The notes beneath the pieces are model-generated. The model had not been told where the DNA came from, did no database searches, and was given only the letters and a program-made list of their open reading frames with translations. Both the position numbers and the translations under genes were made by a program. Positions 17,919-26,547 of a stretch of DNA of 64,000 bases are shown piece by piece; position 1 is the stretch's first letter; each line of letters opens with the position of its first letter. This stretch comes from Pseudactinotalea sp. HY158 (GTDB lineage: Bacteria; Actinomycetota; Actinomycetes; Actinomycetales; Beutenbergiaceae). Location: contig NZ_CP045920.1 of NCBI RefSeq assembly GCF_009660225.1, forward strand, positions 682,001 to 746,000, written 5' to 3'.

Positions 17919-18812
17919 GTGGACTACGGCCACGACCTGCTCTTCGGATCGTTCCTCACGCCCTCGAACCGGGCGCCGGAGGAGGTGGTCGCGCTGGCAG
18001 AACACTCCGAGGCCGTCGGGCTCGACCTCGTCACGTTCCAGGATCACCCCTACCAGCCGGCCTTCCTCGACACGTGGACCCTGCTGAGCCACGTCGCCGC
18101 CCGCACGAGCCGGATCCACCTGTCCGGGAACGTGCTCAACGTGCCGCTGCGCAACCCGGCCGTGCTCGCCCGCTCCGTCGCCACCCTCGACCTCCTCAGC
18201 GGCGGCCGCGTGGAACTGGGGCTCGGCACGGGCGCGTTCTGGGACGCGATGGTCGCCCTGGGCGTCGACCGGCTCACCCCCGGCGAGGCCGTGACCGCGC
18301 TCGGGGAGGCGATCGACGTCATCCGCGGCCTCTGGGACACCTCCGACACCTCCCGCCTCGTGGTCGAGGGGCGCCACCACCGGCTCGCGGGGGCCAAGCG
18401 CGGGCCGGCCCCCGCGCACGACGTCGGCATCTGGCTCGGCGCGTACAAGCCGCGGATGCTGCGCATGGTCGGCACCAAGGCCGATGGCTGGCTGCCCTCG
18501 TGGGGGTACCTGTCGGGCGTGGGGCAGCTCGCGAAGGCGAATGAGCGTATCGACGACGCGGCCGCCTCCGTGGGTCGCGCCCCCGCGGCGATTCGTCGCC
18601 TCCTCAACATCGGCGGGCGCTTCTCCGGCCGGCGCGCGCCCGGCATGTTCGCCGGCACGCCGCAGCAGTGGGCCGAGCAGCTGGCGGAGCTCGCCACCGA
18701 GTACGGAACGAGCGCGTTCATCCTCGGCAGCGACGACCCGACCGACCTGACCGTCTTCGGCCGGGAGGTCGCCCCCGCGGTCCGTGAGCTCGTCGCCGGC
18801 GCACGCGCATGA
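17919..18812 (+). CDS. LLM-class flavin-dependent oxidoreductase
   Basis: A bacterial-luciferase-like TIM-barrel flavoprotein (297 residues) using FMN or F420. Family landmarks include the LVTFQDHPYQPAF segment, ATLDLLSGGRVELGLGTGAFWDAM, and a late ADGWLPSWGYLS. The GTG at 17919 is the best start because it opens the first beta strand (DYGHDLLFGSFLTP); no strong ribosome site is seen, so the start is uncertain. The stop overlaps the next gene by 4 bp and the next protein begins with a paralogous domain, so the pair looks like a duplication. Substrate unknown. Confidence 0.85.
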   Translation: MDYGHDLLFGSFLTPSNRAPEEVVALAEHSEAVGLDLVTFQDHPYQPAFLDTWTLLSHVAARTSRIHLSGNVLNVPLRNPAVLARSVATLDLLSGGRVELGLGTGAFWDAMVALGVDRLTPGEAVTALGEAIDVIRGLWDTSDTSRLVVEGRHHRLAGAKRGPAPAHDVGIWLGAYKPRMLRMVGTKADGWLPSWGYLSGVGQLAKANERIDDAAASVGRAPAAIRRLLNIGGRFSGRRAPGMFAGTPQQWAEQLAELATEYGTSAFILGSDDPTDLTVFGREVAPAVRELVAGARA

Positions 18813-21034
18813 CCGACTACGGCCACCCGCTGGAGTTCGGGCTCGCGCTCGAGGCCGGCATCGAGGACCCGCACGCGCCGGTCCGCCTCGCACGGCTCGC
18901 AGAGGAGGCGGGCCTCGACCTCGTCACCGTGGGGAACCCCGAGGCGGATGCCGGCGGCCCCGCCGAGCCCTGGACCGTGCTCGGCTGGATCGCCGGACGC
19001 ACGAGCCGGATCCGCCTCGCCGCCACCGGTGTGCGCACCGCCGATCACAACGCCGCCGTGCTCGCCCGGGCGGCGGCGAGCCTCGATCTCCTCGGCGGCG
19101 GCCGGGTCGAGCTCGGCCTGACCGGTGAGGACACCGACGACTCCGAGCTCGTCGAGGCACTGACGATCATCCGCGGCATGTGGGACGCCGGCCGGCCGGG
19201 CCGGCTGCACGCCGACGGCTCCCGCCACCGGGTCGCCGGCGCCGAGCGCGGGCCCGCACCGGCGCGCCACCTCCCCATCCACCTGAGCGGCGACTCCCCG
19301 GAGCAGCTCGACCTCGTCGGCCGGCACGCAGACGGCTGGCTCGTCCCGGCCGGAATCGTGAGCCTCGACCGGCTCACCGGCGCCCATGAGGCGATCGATA
19401 CGGCCGCGATCGCCGCGGGCCGCGACCCCCGGGAGGTTCGGCGCATTCTCACGCTGACGGATATGCCCGACCTGACCGGGCGAGGAGGCGGCCCCCACCC
19501 GCGGGTGGCGGACCTGGTGGCGCTCATCGTCGACGGCGGGGTCGCCACGATCCTGCTCGCGACCGGCGACGTCGCCGGTGCCGAGCGATTCGCGCGGGTC
19601 GTCGTGCCCGCCGTGAGGGCGGCGGCGGCGACGCGGCGGACCCGGGCCGGCACCCGGGTGAGCTCCGTCGTCCCCACGCGGGTACGGCGCCGGCGCCGCG
19701 AGGGGATCGACTACGACGCCGTTCCGACCGCCCTGCGGGCCGACGCGGTCGAACCCGGCGACGCCGGCTACGGGGCGGTGCGCTCGAACTACGTCCGCGG
19801 GGGCGCGCCCGGTCTCGTGCTGCGGCCGCGCTCGGCCGGCGAGGTGGCGCTCGCGCTCGAGTGGGCACGCACCCAACCCGTGGACCTCGGGGTGCGCAGC
19901 GGCGGTCACGGCTTCTCCGGCCGCTCGACCAACGACGGCGGGATCGTCATCGACCTGGGCCACCTGCGCTCGATCGACGTGCTCGACGAACGCACCCGGC
20001 TCGTGCGGATCGAGCCCGGGGCCCGCTGGGGCGACGTGGCGGCCGCCCTGCGCCCCCACGGCTGGGCGCTCAGTTCCGGCGACTCCGGCGGGGTCGGCGT
20101 GGGCGGGCTCGCCACCGCCGGCGGCATCGGGTTCCTCTCCCGCGCGCACGGGCTGACGATCGATCGGCTGCGCGCGGTCGAGGTGATCCTCGCCGACGGC
20201 TCCCGGGTGCGGGCGAGCGAGAGCGAGAAGGCGGACCTGTTCTTCGGCATGCGCGGGGCCGGATTCAACTTCGGCATCGCCGTCGCGTTCGAGTTCGAGG
20301 TGGCGGAGGTCGGCGAGATCGGCTTCGGCCGGCTCGTCTTCGACGTGACCGCGGACATCGCGGGCTTCCTGCAGCGGTGGGGTGCCGCGGTCGAGGCGTC
20401 CCCGCGGGAGGTGACGAGCTTCCTGCTCATGGGCGGCTCGCGGGACGGCCGCTTCCTCGCGCAGACGATGACCGTGGTCGACTCCGACGATCCCGACACG
20501 ATCGTCTCCCGGCTGCAGCCGCTGGCCGCCGTGGCCCCGATGGTCGACCGGCAGGTCGCGCTCCTGCCCTACGACGCCCTCGTGAGCGCAGGCCCCCGCA
20601 CGGGGCATGCGGGCTCCGGCGAGCCCGCCGCCCGGTCCGGGCTGCTCACCCGCGTGAGCGCCGACTTCGCTCGCGACGCCGAGCGGCTCCTGCGCGGCGG
20701 CGGCACGTACTTCTTCCAGATCCGCGCCCTCGGGGGCGCGACCACGGACGTCGCACCGCACGAGACGGCCTTCGCGCATCGCGGCGCCCAGTTCTCCGTA
20801 CTGGCGATGGGGACCCCCTCCCGGCTCGACCCGTTGTGGGAGCCGATGCGCTCCCACTTCGTGGGCCTGTACCTGAGCTTCGAGACCGATCGCAGCGCCG
20901 AGCGACTGGCCGAGGCGTTCCCGCCGGCGACCCTCGCCCGGCTGCGCGACCTCAAGCGCCGCTACGACCCGGAGAACGTGTTCCGCGACAACTTCAACAT
21001 CGAACCGCGTGCCCCCGGCGAGCCGCCCCGATAG
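18809..21034 (+). CDS. Fusion of an LLM flavin domain with a berberine-bridge-type FAD oxidase
   Basis: One open frame of 741 residues. Residues 1 to about 275 are an LLM-like barrel, shorter than normal and clearly related to the protein upstream (ASLDLLGGGRVELGL, ADGWLVPAG). After a basic linker (about 276-300), residues from about 305 form a PCMH-type FAD-binding domain with VRSGGHGFSG, whose His is the usual covalent flavin site, and GGVGVGGLATAGGIGFLSR. The last 25 residues are the BBE motif (RYDPENVFRDNFNI). The LLM half lacks much of the usual barrel and may be degenerate. The fusion suggests two flavin steps on one metabolite, but no substrate can be named. Confidence 0.85.
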   Translation: MTDYGHPLEFGLALEAGIEDPHAPVRLARLAEEAGLDLVTVGNPEADAGGPAEPWTVLGWIAGRTSRIRLAATGVRTADHNAAVLARAAASLDLLGGGRVELGLTGEDTDDSELVEALTIIRGMWDAGRPGRLHADGSRHRVAGAERGPAPARHLPIHLSGDSPEQLDLVGRHADGWLVPAGIVSLDRLTGAHEAIDTAAIAAGRDPREVRRILTLTDMPDLTGRGGGPHPRVADLVALIVDGGVATILLATGDVAGAERFARVVVPAVRAAAATRRTRAGTRVSSVVPTRVRRRRREGIDYDAVPTALRADAVEPGDAGYGAVRSNYVRGGAPGLVLRPRSAGEVALALEWARTQPVDLGVRSGGHGFSGRSTNDGGIVIDLGHLRSIDVLDERTRLVRIEPGARWGDVAAALRPHGWALSSGDSGGVGVGGLATAGGIGFLSRAHGLTIDRLRAVEVILADGSRVRASESEKADLFFGMRGAGFNFGIAVAFEFEVAEVGEIGFGRLVFDVTADIAGFLQRWGAAVEASPREVTSFLLMGGSRDGRFLAQTMTVVDSDDPDTIVSRLQPLAAVAPMVDRQVALLPYDALVSAGPRTGHAGSGEPAARSGLLTRVSADFARDAERLLRGGGTYFFQIRALGGATTDVAPHETAFAHRGAQFSVLAMGTPSRLDPLWEPMRSHFVGLYLSFETDRSAERLAEAFPPATLARLRDLKRRYDPENVFRDNFNIEPRAPGEPPR

Positions 21035-21177
21035 GCAGGCGGGACGGGGTGGGGCCGGGGCGCGAGCGAGCACCGCCCGGGGGTGAGCGCGGGGTGAGGC
21101 GGCGGGTGAACATGAGGCCGTCCCACGGGCCGGAGCCATTCCCGGGGATCGGACGCCCGTGGGAGACTGGCGGTGCT

Positions 21178-24100
21178 ATGACAGCCAGCGAGGTGCCCGC
21201 CGCGAGGCCGGAACCCGATTCGTTCGCACTCGGTGACCCCGTCCCACCGGCGCAGCCCGGGATGTCGCCGCCGACGAACCCGGTCCCGGCCTCGGTGGTC
21301 GGGCTGCGCCGGGAACAACTGCTGCGCCGGCTCGACCCGGTCGCCCGCGATCACCTCGGCCTGCTCGTCGCCCCGGCCGGCAGCGGGAAGACCACGCTCA
21401 TGGCCCAGTGGGCGGAGTCCGCGGCGATGCCCGTGGCGTGGTGCCGGCTCGACGTCTCCGCGGCGACCGGACGGCTCCTCGACTGGCTGTGGCAGGCCCT
21501 CGGCGCGCATCTGCGCCCGAACGGGGCCGCGCCCGCCGACGTGGCCGAACTGGCCCGGCTCCTGCGGGACCATCCCGGCCGGCTCCTGCTCGTGATCGAC
21601 GACCTGCACGCGATCGCCGAGAGCGCCATGACCGCCGAGCTCGAGCGGTTCATCCTGCTCGCCCCGCCCAACATCCGCTTCCTGCTCGGGTCCCGGGTGT
21701 TCCCGCGCGTGAACATGGCCCGCAGCGAGCTGCCCCCGGTCGTGCTGCTCACCGGCGACGACCTGCGCTTCCGCACGTGGGAGGTGGAGAAGCTCTTCCA
21801 ACAGGTCCATCGCGCGCCGCTGCCCCCGCACGACGTGGCGGCCCTGACGCGCTACACCCAGGGGTGGGCGGCCGCACTCCAGCTGTTCCACCTGGCGACC
21901 GTCGGCCATCAGCACGTCGACCGGCGCCGAGCCGTCGAGGCGCTCGCCGCCCGGCCCCGCTACGCGCAGCGCTACCTCTCCGAGCAGGTGCTCGCCACGC
22001 TGCCCGCCGCCACGCAGGAGTTCCTCGTGCGGACCTCGGTCTTCGACGTGCTCACGGCCCGCCGGTGCGATCTGCTCCTGGGGATCACCGACTCCCAGCG
22101 CATCCTGCGCGACCTGACCGACCGGCAGGCGTTCACCACGACCCTCGACGGCGGGGTGACCTTCCACTACCACGACGTGCTGCGGCGCCACCTGGAGACG
22201 ATGCTGCGCGAGGAGCTGGGGGCCGAGGCGACGCACGCCTGGTACCGGATGGTCGCCGACCTGCTCGAGGCCGAGCGGGCGAACGTCGAGGCCCTCCGTG
22301 CCCGCGCCCGGGGCGAGGACTGGGAGGGAGTGCGCGAACTGCTGCGCCACGACGGCCACCGGATCGTCGGCGGCACCGAGGCCGGTGGCGGCCCGAGCAC
22401 CTGGGCCCCGCTGCTCCCGCGCTGGCTCACGGAGGCCGATCCCTGGTGCGGAGTGGCCGAGGCCCGCCGACTGTACAACGACGGCCGGCTCGCCGCCGCC
22501 GACCTCGAGGCCCGCCGGGCCCGCGAGGCGTTTACCCAGGATGTCGGCAGGCGGATCTGCGATCGGATCATCGCCGACGTGGCGGCCTGGCGCGATCCCA
22601 CCGCGACGCCGAGCCCGAACCCGACGTGGGGCCACCTGCTGCGCGCGGCCGTCCGGCGGGACCCGCTCGCCGCGGCCCGGGCGGCCCGCGAGGTCGATGG
22701 GCCGGACGGCCGACTCGTCGAAGGCCTCGCCCTCGCGTTCGCCGGCCGGTGCATCGACGCGACGGCCGTGCTCAGCGCACTCGTGGCCGCGGCCGATCCC
22801 GAGGCCCCCTCCGGGCACGCGGCGAGCCTCGCGCTCGTGACGATCCGGGCGCTGCTGCGCGGACCGGACGAGAGCACGGCCTCCCGCTTCGACGACATCG
22901 CCGCCGACACGGGCCGGCTCGGCCTCACCTGGCTGGCGCGGCTCGCCACGGGCCTCTCGCTCGCGCTCGGTCAGTCCCGCACCCGCCGCGACCTCGTGGC
23001 ACTCGTGGCCGAGCACGAGGCCCGCGGCGACCGGGGTGCGGGCGCGCTCATCGCGATGGTGACCCTCCTGTCGCAGTGCCGGCACGATCGCGGCCGCGCC
23101 GGCGACCTCCTCGATCTCGGCCAGCGACTGCGCAGCATGGACGCCGCGACCCTCGCCGTGTGGTGCGAGTCGATCGGGGCCCTCATGGCCGCCTCCCAGG
23201 GGCTGCCGGACGCCGACCGGCTCGCCCGCGGGGCCGAGGACGCGGTGCGTCATGCCGCCGTTCCAGGGGCCGCCCCGTTCGCCTACGCCGCGCTCCGGCA
23301 CGCCGATCCCGCACGCCGGGACGACTACCTGGCGCTCGCTCGCGGCGCCGCCATCGACGTGGACCTCGGGCTGCGGCCCTGGGAATGGTTCGCCGCGCAC
23401 GAACCGCCGCCCACACCATCCACACCGTTCACACCGCCCGAGCCGGCCGAGCCGCCCGAGCCACCCGGGCAGACACGCGGCGCATCCACGGCGACAGGGT
23501 CCCGACAGGGCGAGCACGATGCGGGACCGCGGGTGCGGATGAGCTGCCTCGGCGGCTTCGCGTTCGCGGTCGACGGCCGGGCCGGCGACCTGAGCCGGCT
23601 GCGGCCCCGCGCCCGGGCGCTGCTCAAGTTCCTCGGCATCCATGCGGGTCGCCAGGTTCACCGGGACGCGATCGCCGACGCCCTGTGGGGCGACCTCGAC
23701 TCCGATTCGGCGATGCGGAACTTCCAGGTGAGCCTGTCCACGCTCCGATCGGCGATCGAGCCCGGTGTGCCCGGGCGGGCGAGCCGCATCATCCAACGCA
23801 CAGGGGAGGCCTACCGACTCAACCTCGCGCCGGGCTCGCACGTCGACGTCCGCGAGTTCGAGGCGGCGCTGAACGAGGCGAAGGTCGCCCGCCTCGCCCG
23901 GGACGCCCAGGAGGAGCTGACGCAGCTCGCCCATGCGGTCGAGCTCTACCGCGGCGACCTGTTCCCCGAGGAGGGCGCGGCCGAGTGGGTGCAGGAACAC
24001 CGCGAACGTCTCCGCGCGAGCGCCGCCGAGGCCGCCTCCGAGCTCGCCCGGCTCCACTTCGACGCCACCCGCTGGTCGGCGGCGGTCGCGACCGCCCAGC

Positions 24101-24255
24101 GCAGCATCGACATCGACCACTACCGCGACGACGCCTGGCGGCTCCAGGTCGCCGCCCTGCGCCGAGCAGGCGAACCCGCCGCGGCCGAACGCGCCGCGCG
24201 CGCCTACCGTGACATGCTCGGGGAGCTCGGCGTGCACGAGGTCATCGACCTCTGA
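21178..24255 (+). CDS. STAND NTPase-SARP transcriptional regulator
   Basis: A 1025-residue cytoplasmic regulator. Residues 55-330 form a MalT-like STAND NTPase with Walker A APAGSGKTT near residue 64 and Walker B LLLVIDDLHAIAE. A helical repeat region follows, then a Pro-rich linker, then from about residue 785 an OmpR-like winged helix and bacterial transcriptional activation domain (MSCLGGFAF..., RLRPRARALLKFLGIHAGR, ELYRGDLFPEEGAAEW). The order is inverted compared with classic SARPs, whose DNA-binding part is N-terminal. The gene converges on the CIS operon and its last 14 bp overlap the 3' end of the CisA-like gene. It is a candidate CIS regulator by position only. Confidence 0.85.
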   Translation: MTASEVPAARPEPDSFALGDPVPPAQPGMSPPTNPVPASVVGLRREQLLRRLDPVARDHLGLLVAPAGSGKTTLMAQWAESAAMPVAWCRLDVSAATGRLLDWLWQALGAHLRPNGAAPADVAELARLLRDHPGRLLLVIDDLHAIAESAMTAELERFILLAPPNIRFLLGSRVFPRVNMARSELPPVVLLTGDDLRFRTWEVEKLFQQVHRAPLPPHDVAALTRYTQGWAAALQLFHLATVGHQHVDRRRAVEALAARPRYAQRYLSEQVLATLPAATQEFLVRTSVFDVLTARRCDLLLGITDSQRILRDLTDRQAFTTTLDGGVTFHYHDVLRRHLETMLREELGAEATHAWYRMVADLLEAERANVEALRARARGEDWEGVRELLRHDGHRIVGGTEAGGGPSTWAPLLPRWLTEADPWCGVAEARRLYNDGRLAAADLEARRAREAFTQDVGRRICDRIIADVAAWRDPTATPSPNPTWGHLLRAAVRRDPLAAARAAREVDGPDGRLVEGLALAFAGRCIDATAVLSALVAAADPEAPSGHAASLALVTIRALLRGPDESTASRFDDIAADTGRLGLTWLARLATGLSLALGQSRTRRDLVALVAEHEARGDRGAGALIAMVTLLSQCRHDRGRAGDLLDLGQRLRSMDAATLAVWCESIGALMAASQGLPDADRLARGAEDAVRHAAVPGAAPFAYAALRHADPARRDDYLALARGAAIDVDLGLRPWEWFAAHEPPPTPSTPFTPPEPAEPPEPPGQTRGASTATGSRQGEHDAGPRVRMSCLGGFAFAVDGRAGDLSRLRPRARALLKFLGIHAGRQVHRDAIADALWGDLDSDSAMRNFQVSLSTLRSAIEPGVPGRASRIIQRTGEAYRLNLAPGSHVDVREFEAALNEAKVARLARDAQEELTQLAHAVELYRGDLFPEEGAAEWVQEHRERLRASAAEAASELARLHFDATRWSAAVATAQRSIDIDHYRDDAWRLQVAALRRAGEPAAAERAARAYRDMLGELGVHEVIDL

Positions 24256-26011
24256 ACTCCACCTCCGCCACCGCCACCCGCGCGTCCGCGGGATCCTTGT
24301 CCGCCGGTGGATACGAGCTGAGCACGGTCATCCGCAGCGTCGTCACGTCGTCGAACCGGAGCAGGAGTTCCTGCGCCGTTCCCACGTCCTCGACCGGCAG
24401 GTCCTTGATCTGCCGGGTGCCGTCGCCCGTGGTCGCGCTGAAGCGCACCTTGCTCGGCCGTGCCTGCGCGAGCCGCTCCTTGTCCTGCGTCGAGGCACCC
24501 GAGGTGAGCAGCACGTGCACGAGCCGGAACGGTTCGTCGAAGGTGAACTCGATCCATTCCCCGTCCCCGCCGCCCGTGGCCTCCGGAGCCCAATAGTCGG
24601 TGTTCACCCCGTTCCGGGCGAGGTCCGCCCCGTGCCCCTTCTGCGAACTCGAGGCGGTCGCCGCGGAGGGATTGAACACCTGATTGCCGTTGACCCGGTC
24701 GAGCACCACGTTGTAGCCGTCGGCCAGGCTCGAGCGGTAGATCCATCCGGCGGTGCCCGCGAGGGCGAGGATCACGAGCACCACGACCGTCTTCACCGGG
24801 AACCGGCGCCGCCGGGTCGTCGGCCGGGTCCCCGCCGTCGGGCCCGCGCGACGGCGGCTCCGGCGGAGCCTGCGCCGCTCCCGCCGGCTGAGCCGGCCCT
24901 GGACCGGAGCATCGATCAGGCTCGCTCCGCAGCGGCGGCAGAACTTGCGGTGGGGCGCGTTCCCGGCCCCGCAGGCGCCACAGATGAGGTCTCCGGGGGC
25001 CGGCGGCGGCTCCTCCGCCGGGGCCGGTTCGACGTGCCGACGCGGCTTCGGCGCCTGGGGCCGGACCGGGGCGGGTACGGCCGGTTGGACGCCGGCGGGT
25101 TGGACGGGGGCGGGCCGGACGGGGGCGACCGGCGTGGGCACGACCGCCTGCTCCGACGCGGCGTCGCGCGCCACCGCGTCGGAGGTCGCCGGGGACGACA
25201 CCTCCTCGGGCGCGGGCGCGGGGGCCGCCGTCTCCTCGGCCGCGTGTCTCGTCGGTGCCGCCACCTGTGTCTCGGCCGGGGACTGGGGGACCTGGTCGTC
25301 GGCCTTCTTCCGGTCGTCCCGGCGGCGCCGGGCACCCCGCCCGAGGGAACTCAACGCCGAGGTAGCCCGCCCGGTCATCGCCGGCGGCAGGCCGAGCGAG
25401 GAGGCGGCCTTCGAGGTCGCCTCGTACCCGGCCTGGGAGGCGGAGCTGCGGGCGCTGCCGGCCGGGGAGGACATGCCGGGGACGTGCGGGACCGAGGAGC
25501 CGAGCGGGCCAGGCCGCAGGGCGGAGGCCGCCGTGCCACCCGCGCGACGCCCGGGTCGCTCGGGTCGCTCGGGTTGCCCAGTGGCCGCGGGCCCCGGCTC
25601 GGGCTCGGCGGGCTCGGTCGGCACAGCCGGCTCGGTCGGCACAGCCGGCTCGGTCGGCACAGCGGGCGCCCGGGGAGGGGTGGCCGGGGCCGGGGCCGGC
25701 GGCGGTGGAGGTGCAGGCGAGTGTGCACTCGTCGCACTCGCGGCCGACTCACTCCCCGACTCGGGCACGGACGCCGCGGGGGCCGGCGCGCCGGTCGAGC
25801 CCTGGGAGCCCCGGGTACTCGTTGTGTCAGCCGTGTCAGCTGTGTCAGCTGTGTCGGCTGTGCTGGTCGTGCCGGCTGTGTCAACTGTGCTGGTCGTGCT
25901 GGTCGTGCTGGTCGTGCTGGTCGGGTCGTCCCATTCGAGGTAGACGCCGCAGTTCCCGCAGAAGAGTTCGCCGTCCTCGTTGCGGGCACCGCATGCCGGG
26001 CAGGTCGTCAT
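24242..26011 (-). CDS. Zinc-ribbon, single-pass membrane protein with discoidin-like outer domain (CisA-like)
   Basis: A 589-residue last gene of the CIS structural operon. Residues 4-24 form a zinc ribbon (CPACG...CGNCG), a second ribbon (CGACG...CRRCG) is near residues 340-365, and between them lies a disordered Pro/Ala/Thr-rich region. One transmembrane helix is at about 405-428 (TVVVLVILALAGTAGWIY). The outer C-terminal 160 residues look like a discoidin/glycan-binding fold. This layout resembles CisA, the membrane adaptor of Streptomyces CIS that links cytoplasmic particles to the membrane; homology is inferred from architecture and position. The start overlaps the gpI stop by 4 bp. The tail end overlaps the convergent SARP gene by 14 bp. 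Confidence 0.75.
   Translation of the reverse strand: MTTCPACGARNEDGELFCGNCGVYLEWDDPTSTTSTTSTTSTVDTAGTTSTADTADTADTADTTSTRGSQGSTGAPAPAASVPESGSESAASATSAHSPAPPPPPAPAPATPPRAPAVPTEPAVPTEPAVPTEPAEPEPGPAATGQPERPERPGRRAGGTAASALRPGPLGSSVPHVPGMSSPAGSARSSASQAGYEATSKAASSLGLPPAMTGRATSALSSLGRGARRRRDDRKKADDQVPQSPAETQVAAPTRHAAEETAAPAPAPEEVSSPATSDAVARDAASEQAVVPTPVAPVRPAPVQPAGVQPAVPAPVRPQAPKPRRHVEPAPAEEPPPAPGDLICGACGAGNAPHRKFCRRCGASLIDAPVQGRLSRRERRRLRRSRRRAGPTAGTRPTTRRRRFPVKTVVVLVILALAGTAGWIYRSSLADGYNVVLDRVNGNQVFNPSAATASSSQKGHGADLARNGVNTDYWAPEATGGGDGEWIEFTFDEPFRLVHVLLTSGASTQDKERLAQARPSKVRFSATTGDGTRQIKDLPVEDVGTAQELLLRFDDVTTLRMTVLSSYPPADKDPADARVAVAEVEFRGR
25611..25670. repeat. 21-bp in-frame tandem repeat in the CisA-like gene
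   Basis: Three adjoining near-identical copies of a 21-bp unit (ggctcggtcggcacagccgg) encode a repeated PTEPAV peptide in the disordered cytoplasmic region. The multiple-of-three unit means copy-number change would alter linker length, not frame. Confidence 0.75.
25817..25924. repeat. 9-bp microsatellite coding for Thr/Ser/Ala/Asp runs
   Basis: Repeated gtgtcagct and gtgctggtc nonamers encode, on the minus strand, TSTTSTTST- and TADTADTAD-like runs right after the first zinc ribbon of the CisA-like protein. Units are in frame. Confidence 0.8.
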
Positions 26012-26547
26012 GAGCTCACCACCTCCACGGTGTGGGGAACATGGGCGGGCTTGAGTTCGGTCACGAGGGCCTCGAGGCGGTCGGCACGCACCGAACCGCC
26101 CGGCCTCGGGGTCACCCGCACGTGCAGGCGCGGGACGGGGTCACCGGGCATGTCCGCTCCGAACGAGGTGGACCAGGCGGCCGCCCCGTTCTCCGTCACC
26201 ACCACCTCCCCGTCGACGAGGAGTCCGAGGGCGGCGCGCAGGCCGGCGGCCGTGCCGCGGCGCGCGTGCAGTCGCACGGCGCCGGCGACGACCTGGCGCA
26301 GCTGCTCGACGTCCCAGGCAGCGTCCACCTCGATGCCCACCCACGTGGCGAGCCAGGTGAGGAAGTCCTCCGGTGCGAGTTCGGGGTCCACGTAGGCCCC
26401 GAGCCCGTCGAGACTGAGGAAGAGGGGGGCGAGCGACTCGTCGAAGGCGGCGAGGAACCGGCGGAGGAAGTCGTCGTCCTGGTACACGGCCGGCAGCCGC
26501 TCGATCAGGGGGAACGGGCTCGGAACGCCCGGGAGCCGGCCGCGCAT
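26008..26547 (-). CDS. CIS baseplate protein, phage tail protein I (gpI) family
   Basis: Baseplate wedge component of 179 residues, equivalent to P2 gpI and Afp12. Recognisable parts are the start SPFPLIERLPAVYQDDDFLRRFL, the middle FLTWLATWVGIEVDAAW and the HARRGTAAGLRAALGLLV motif. The ATG at 26547 overlaps the stop of the baseplate J gene by one base (TGATG). The frame extends upstream, but only as a shadow of the J gene. It should contact the J-like protein in the wedge. Confidence 0.88.
   Translation of the reverse strand: MRGRLPGVPSPFPLIERLPAVYQDDDFLRRFLAAFDESLAPLFLSLDGLGAYVDPELAPEDFLTWLATWVGIEVDAAWDVEQLRQVVAGAVRLHARRGTAAGLRAALGLLVDGEVVVTENGAAAWSTSFGADMPGDPVPRLHVRVTPRPGGSVRADRLEALVTELKPAHVPHTVEVVSS

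Noticed and set aside
18050-24237. Two antisense open frames over 1000 codons each (18050-21139 and 20962-24237, minus strand)
   Set aside because: Their codons mirror the LLM/FAD and STAND-SARP genes, composition is Arg/Gly/Pro/His-rich and no family motif is seen.
25611-25924. CRISPR-like array
   Set aside because: Units are 9 or 21 bp, contiguous without spacers, and encode a linker in frame.
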